Origin: [Clostridium] symbiosum
GTDB taxonomy: Bacteria > Bacillota > Clostridia > Lachnospirales > Lachnospiraceae
Direction: 5' to 3'
Assembly: GCA_036419695.1 (NCBI GenBank)
Contig: CP143946.1
Coordinates: 1,854,001 to 1,918,000 of the forward strand
DNA: 64,000 nucleotides
Under the pieces are notes generated by a model. That model did no database searches. It was not told where the DNA came from and was given only the letters and a program-made list of their open reading frames with translations. The translations under genes were made by a program, and so were the position numbers. Shown in pieces: positions 60,266 to 64,000 of the stretch (position 1 is its first letter; the number at the start of each line of letters is the position of its first letter).

Positions 60266-61030
60266 ATGACAAATTACATACTGTTTCTTCTTATCATATT
60301 ATTCACCAACATCATCCAGGGAATCACCGGCTTCGCGGGTACCATTCTCGCCATGCCGCCCAGCCTGATGCTGGTGGGATATCCGGTAGCCAAACCGGTG
60401 CTCAACGTGCTGGGGCTTTTATCAGGGATTTACGTCTTTGCCGGTAAACACAGGAGCGTCTGCTGGAAGGAATTAAAAAAGATTGTGGCCGTCATGGCGG
60501 CGGGCATTATCGGAGGGATTCTGATCAAAGGGCTGTTTGCAGGCAAAGAACAGGTTCTTTATAAGATTCTCGGAGTCTTTATCATTTTTCTGTCCGTTCA
60601 GGGAATTTACACACTGAAAAAGGGAGACGGAAAAGACGGGAAGAAAGCGGCTTTAGCAGCGCGGGAGAGGGGTAAAGATTCACCGGCGCTGTATCTGCTG
60701 CTGGTGCTGGCCGGTATCGTGCACGGGATTTTTGTATCGGGAGGCCCGCTTTTAATCGGCTATCTGACGAAAAAGATACCGGACAAGGTGAGCTTCAGGG
60801 CCACCATCTCCACGGTCTGGATTTTTTTAAACGGCATGATTCTGGCGGACGATATCAGGATGGGGCTGTGGAATGCGGAACTTGTGAAAATACAGCTGAT
60901 TTCCATCCCGTTTCTGCTGGCCGGAATGTTTATCGGGGCAAAGCTCTATGCGAGGATGAGCCAGAAGCTGTTTATGATGATTACATATCTGCTGTTGTTT
61001 ATTTCAGGGGTATTACTGTTGGTTAAGTAG
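60266..61030 (+). CDS. TauE/SafE family sulfonate exporter
   Basis: The 254-residue protein has about eight membrane segments in two halves: IQGITGFAGTILAMPPSLML, a feature of TauE/SafE, and GIVHGIFVSGGPLLIGYL. Family knowledge: these proteins export sulfite or organosulfonates and occur in several sulfoquinovose clusters. It starts six bases after the sulfoquinovosidase gene and probably exports dihydroxypropanesulfonate or sulfolactate. Confidence 0.88.
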   Translation: MTNYILFLLIILFTNIIQGITGFAGTILAMPPSLMLVGYPVAKPVLNVLGLLSGIYVFAGKHRSVCWKELKKIVAVMAAGIIGGILIKGLFAGKEQVLYKILGVFIIFLSVQGIYTLKKGDGKDGKKAALAARERGKDSPALYLLLVLAGIVHGIFVSGGPLLIGYLTKKIPDKVSFRATISTVWIFLNGMILADDIRMGLWNAELVKIQLISIPFLLAGMFIGAKLYARMSQKLFMMITYLLLFISGVLLLVK

Positions 61031-61068
61031 CAAAAGAATATTTTAAATTTTACAGGAGGGTTTTAATT

Positions 61069-62160
61069 ATGAAGAAAAGAGTATTAGCACTGGCGATGGC
61101 GGCGGCAATGGCAGTTTCACTGGCAGGCTGTGGAAGTTCCGGTTCGGGAACGGCGGAGACGAAAGCTGCTTCGGACGGCAAGACGGAGGCGGCTGCCGAT
61201 GCAAATGCGCCGGCAGCAGGCGGAAGCGGCCAGACAATTAAGATTATCTGCCCTTACGGCGTAGGAGGAACGGCCGATGCCATTGCAAGAAAATATGCCC
61301 TGGTAGCAGGAAAAGTTCATCCGGAATACAATTTTATCGTTGAGAATATGACCGGTGGAGACGGATTCTCCGCGGCAAACTGGTATACGGACCAGGATCC
61401 TTCCACTAAAGATCTCCTGGTATACGGATTTGGTGTGGCGTACCGTCATGACCTGGGAAAGAAATACCAGACAGAGGTAGTGGATTTTGACAGAAATGAT
61501 ATCTACCCGGTTGCCGATATTGATGACAGAACCTGGATTATGTACGCAAAACCGGATGCCACGCTGGCAGACCTTCTCGAAAAGTCTAAATCAGGCGGTA
61601 TCAAGATGTCCGGCGGCAACCCGTTATCAGATCCGCATCTGGCTCTCGGTTCCCTGATTGCCCAGGAGGGCGGTAAGGTGATGGTAGTTCCTTATGATGG
61701 CGGAGCCGCTCAGAAGAAAGGTTTGACGGACGGCGAAGTGGATGTGTTCGTAGGTACAACCCAGGCCGGACAGGAAGATGTGGAGGCAGGGACCATGATC
61801 CCGATCCTGGCATTTTCCGACAAGAAATTTGAAGGTTTTACAGGCCCCAACGGCCCGATTGCGGTTCCTGGAATTGCAGGCGATGTAAAAGATCCCGCCC
61901 TGAATGCCGACGTTGATTACAGCGGTTCGATTCTTCCGGCCGGAGGATTTGTAGCAGTCCGCACCGGAGCCGACCAGGCCTGGATCGATGAGGTAGCCCA
62001 GATTTCCAAAGACGTGTGGGCATCTCCGGAATACAGCGACTGGATTGGCGAGATTATGCTGAACCGGTTTGAAGTGTACGGCGATGACGCGAAAGCGTTC
62101 CTGGAAGACGGATGTGCAAAAGCCCTCGCTGCATTTGAAACTCTGAGCAAGCAGCAGTAA
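61069..62160 (+). CDS. tctC: TctC-type substrate-binding lipoprotein
   Basis: The 363-residue protein has a lipoprotein signal ending SLAGC, a Gly/Ala/Thr-rich linker (about 24-52), and a TctC/Bug binding domain with IKIICPYGVGGTADAIARKY and GGSGFS-type pocket residues. It binds the substrate outside the cell for the tripartite tricarboxylate transporter TctAB encoded next. In this operon the ligand is probably sulfoquinovose or a sulfoquinovosyl glycoside rather than citrate (inference). ACAGGAGGG precedes the ATG. Confidence 0.88.
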   Translation: MKKRVLALAMAAAMAVSLAGCGSSGSGTAETKAASDGKTEAAADANAPAAGGSGQTIKIICPYGVGGTADAIARKYALVAGKVHPEYNFIVENMTGGDGFSAANWYTDQDPSTKDLLVYGFGVAYRHDLGKKYQTEVVDFDRNDIYPVADIDDRTWIMYAKPDATLADLLEKSKSGGIKMSGGNPLSDPHLALGSLIAQEGGKVMVVPYDGGAAQKKGLTDGEVDVFVGTTQAGQEDVEAGTMIPILAFSDKKFEGFTGPNGPIAVPGIAGDVKDPALNADVDYSGSILPAGGFVAVRTGADQAWIDEVAQISKDVWASPEYSDWIGEIMLNRFEVYGDDAKAFLEDGCAKALAAFETLSKQQ

Positions 62161-62245
62161 TAAGAATCAGTGATAAGAATCAGTAATGAGAACCATGACA
62201 CTGACCGAAAGCCGTGTGCACGGGTCAGGTATCCAAAAGGGGCTG

Positions 62246-62269
62246 ATGGGCTGCCGTCAGGCAGCCCAT
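62246..62269 (+). promoter_or_regulatory. Intercistronic hairpin between tctC and tctB
   Basis: ATGGGCTGCC (62246-62255) and GGCAGCCCAT (62260-62269) form a perfect 10-bp stem with a GTCA loop and no T-run. Such hairpins commonly protect the 3' end of a highly made binding-protein message. Confidence 0.7.
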
Positions 62270-62324
62270 TCCCCGTATCTCAGGAAAATTTTTGCAGAGA
62301 CTTCGGAGAAAGGAAGTGTTGTCA

Positions 62325-62792
62325 ATGAAATTTAAAATTAAAACCAACTTCTGGTCCGGAATCCTTATGGGGCTGTTCAGTATTGCGATGCTGGCTGCGA
62401 TGCCGTCTCAGGTTCGTCTCCCCATGTTTGACTCCGGTGCACCCAGCCCGAGAATTATTCCGGGCATCTGTCTGGTGGGAACCCTGATCTGTTCGGTTTT
62501 GCTGCTGATACAGAGCCTGGTATTTAAAAAAGAAAGGATTATTGAATTCGACTGGAAAAAGGAAAAACCATGTATTATTATGATCGTCCTTCTCTGTGTC
62601 TTTGTGGCGCTGGTGATTAACATCGGATTTATTCCGGGCGTAGTTATTATTTTCCCGATTATTCTGTTTTACTGCGGGGAGCGCAAACCTTTTATCTATA
62701 TCTTTACGGTTGCGGCAGGGATTGGAATCTTTTTTCTGTTTAAATATGTATTCCATGTATCGCTGCCTGGCATTCCGGGACTGGGAGGTTGA
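62325..62792 (+). CDS. tctB: TctB-type small transporter subunit
   Basis: The 155-residue protein has four hydrophobic segments (about 8-28, 43-63, 82-102, 105-145), as in TctB. The DSGAPSPRIIPGICLVG segment resembles the family. ATG 62325 with AAAGGAAG nine bases upstream is chosen over the in-frame codon 11 triplets earlier. Confidence 0.88.
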   Translation: MKFKIKTNFWSGILMGLFSIAMLAAMPSQVRLPMFDSGAPSPRIIPGICLVGTLICSVLLLIQSLVFKKERIIEFDWKKEKPCIIMIVLLCVFVALVINIGFIPGVVIIFPIILFYCGERKPFIYIFTVAAGIGIFFLFKYVFHVSLPGIPGLGG

Positions 62793-62797
62793 CTTTT

Positions 62798-64000
62798 ATG
62801 GGAGATTTACAGCAGATTATTCTCGCTTTACACCAGGTGTTTACCGTCGGTAACCTGGTAATTATTTTCGGAGGCCTGGTCCTGGGCATGATCGTGGGAT
62901 GTATTCCCGGCCTTTCGGTTACCCTGGGCATTATCCTGCTTCTGCCGCTTACCTATTCGTTTTCATCCCCGGACACGGCGATTATTTCCCTTCTGGCCGT
63001 ATATGTCGGAGGCATGTACGGCGGTTCAATCAGTGCCATTACGCTGAATACGCCGGGGACCAACTCGGCCATTGCCACGACGTTCGACGGGTATCCGCTG
63101 GCGAAAAAGGGCAAGGTGAAGAAAGCGCTGGACACCTCGTTATTTGCCTCCACCTTCGGCGGCCTGTTTTCAGCCCTGTTACTTCTGGTCTGCGCCTCGT
63201 TCATCACGAAGCTGGTGTCCAAATTCGCGTCGGTGGAGTACTTCTCGATGGCGATCCTGGGCATTTCCCTGATAGCCGGCGTCAGCGGCGACAGTCTTCC
63301 AAAGGGAATCATGTCGGGCCTTCTGGGCATCCTGATGGCGTCCATCGGAGCCGATGCGGTAACGGGTGTCATGCGGTTTACCTTCGGCATCGATGCCCTG
63401 CGGTACGGAATTGACATGCTGCCGGCCATGATCGCCCTGATTGCGCTGACCCAGGTGGTGCAGAAGCTGAGGGACTTTGTCCTGGCAGAGGGAAAACTGG
63501 ACGATATGACGAAGATTGATAATGAAGGGCTGACGTTAAAAGAGGCCAAATCGATCCTTCCGGCCTGTACGCGTTCCTCCGTCATCGCCTCGATCCTGGG
63601 CGCAATGCCCGGCGTGGGCGGCGGTGTGGCCCAGTTTATGTGCTACAACGAATGCCGGAGAGCTTCCAAACGTCCCCAGGACTTCGGCAAGGGGAGCCTG
63701 GAAGGAATTGCGGCGGCAGAGGCCAGTAACAACGCGGTGGTAGGCTCGGCCATGATTCCCCTCCTGACCCTGGGAATTCCAGGTGACGGAGTTACGGCGC
63801 TGCTTCTCGGGGCCTTTATCCTGCACGGCATCCAGCCCGGACCCAATATGTTTACAAAACAGGGTGTAATCGCCTATTCCATCATCCTGGGCTGCCTTGT
63901 GGCCAACCTTTTCCTGTACCCCATCGGCCTGGCCCTCACCAGGGCGGTTGCTAAAATTATCCAGGTGCGCTATACCTACCTGGCTCCGATCATCATTATC
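62798..64000 (+). CDS. tctA: TctA-type large transporter subunit (partial)
   Basis: From ATG 62798, five bases after tctB and behind GGGAGG, the frame stays open for 401 codons to the window end. It has the TctA hallmarks GLVLGMIVGCIPGLSVTLGI, YVGGMYGGSISAITLNTPGT (the TctA NTPGT loop), IASILGAMPGVGGGVAQFM and LTLGIPGDGVTALLLGAFIL. About 100 residues are missing at the C-terminus. It forms the permease with TctB. Confidence 0.93.
   Translation, partial: MGDLQQIILALHQVFTVGNLVIIFGGLVLGMIVGCIPGLSVTLGIILLLPLTYSFSSPDTAIISLLAVYVGGMYGGSISAITLNTPGTNSAIATTFDGYPLAKKGKVKKALDTSLFASTFGGLFSALLLLVCASFITKLVSKFASVEYFSMAILGISLIAGVSGDSLPKGIMSGLLGILMASIGADAVTGVMRFTFGIDALRYGIDMLPAMIALIALTQVVQKLRDFVLAEGKLDDMTKIDNEGLTLKEAKSILPACTRSSVIASILGAMPGVGGGVAQFMCYNECRRASKRPQDFGKGSLEGIAAAEASNNAVVGSAMIPLLTLGIPGDGVTALLLGAFILHGIQPGPNMFTKQGVIAYSIILGCLVANLFLYPIGLALTRAVAKIIQVRYTYLAPIIII

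Noticed and set aside
1..64000. CRISPR arrays, tRNA or rRNA genes, prophage or insertion sequences
   Set aside because: No regularly spaced direct repeats, tRNA-like folds, transposases or phage proteins were seen on reading the window.

Overview
The window looks like the chromosome of an anaerobic gut Firmicute of the Lachnospiraceae (Clostridia), close to [Clostridium] symbiosum. This rests on the moderate G+C, strong AGGAGG ribosome sites, the mix of DegV, YkvI, DUF2500, VanW and SleB proteins, an ATP-type PEP carboxykinase, a pyrophosphate-type phosphofructokinase, and a sulfoquinovose transaldolase cluster of the kind reported from C. symbiosum. The species is an inference. No rRNA, tRNA, phage or insertion sequence was seen.

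Layout. 1-4466: polyamine operon (tail of an arginine-decarboxylase-type enzyme, speE, speB, carboxynorspermidine dehydrogenase, nspC). 4690-7540: NuoE-like ferredoxin-fold protein, NudC, DegV. 7854-9465: ilvN and ilvC. 9634-15140: SMI1/KNR4 protein, flavin disulfide reductase, VanW protein, rhodanese lipoprotein, XRE regulator with a divergent small protein. 15286-18165: LysR regulator divergent from leuCD. 18166-19231: two copies, in inverted orientation, of an interspersed repeat. 19232-28640: accessory region with small DUF proteins, a tandem pair of unrecognised paralogs plus a third degraded copy, a V4R/GGDEF pair, ybaK, and a two-subunit aconitase X with a YuiF-type transporter, followed by a ybaK remnant. 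28985-34353: SleB hydrolase, PEP carboxykinase, HAD phosphatase, and an ECF sigma / anti-sigma / membrane protein operon. 34926-39993: nucleoside salvage (deoB, deoC, ykvI, cdd, pdp). About 40186-40410: 6S RNA. 40585-47243: AI-2E-family permease, SpoIID-like protein, GH25 lysozyme, formamidase family, phosphofructokinase. 47448-48293: orphan prepilin-like protein. 48482-54528: a five-gene aroE/aroD/permease/SDR operon with a divergent LysR gene, probably for uptake and catabolism of shikimate or quinate. 54672-55181: SEC-C protein. 55243-55593: MATE transporter remnant. 55909-64000: sulfoquinovose (sulfo-TAL) operon with transaldolase, 3-sulfolactaldehyde reductase-like protein, DUF4867 isomerase, GH31 sulfoquinovosidase, TauE/SafE exporter and a tripartite TctCBA transporter; tctA runs off the window.

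How it works together. The sulfo-TAL operon would import sulfoquinovose or its glycosides, hydrolyse the glycoside, isomerise the sugar, split it by transaldol transfer, reduce the C3 sulfonate and export it. The aro operon would oxidise quinate or shikimate to dehydroquinate or dehydroshikimate. The less familiar signals are the interspersed repeat family (four copies), the paired dyad sites around the aconitase X promoter, a likely ATT start codon on the sigma factor gene, a 14-residue leader ORF ahead of the transaldolase gene, and the unrecognised paralog family whose two intact members are each preceded by a hairpin.
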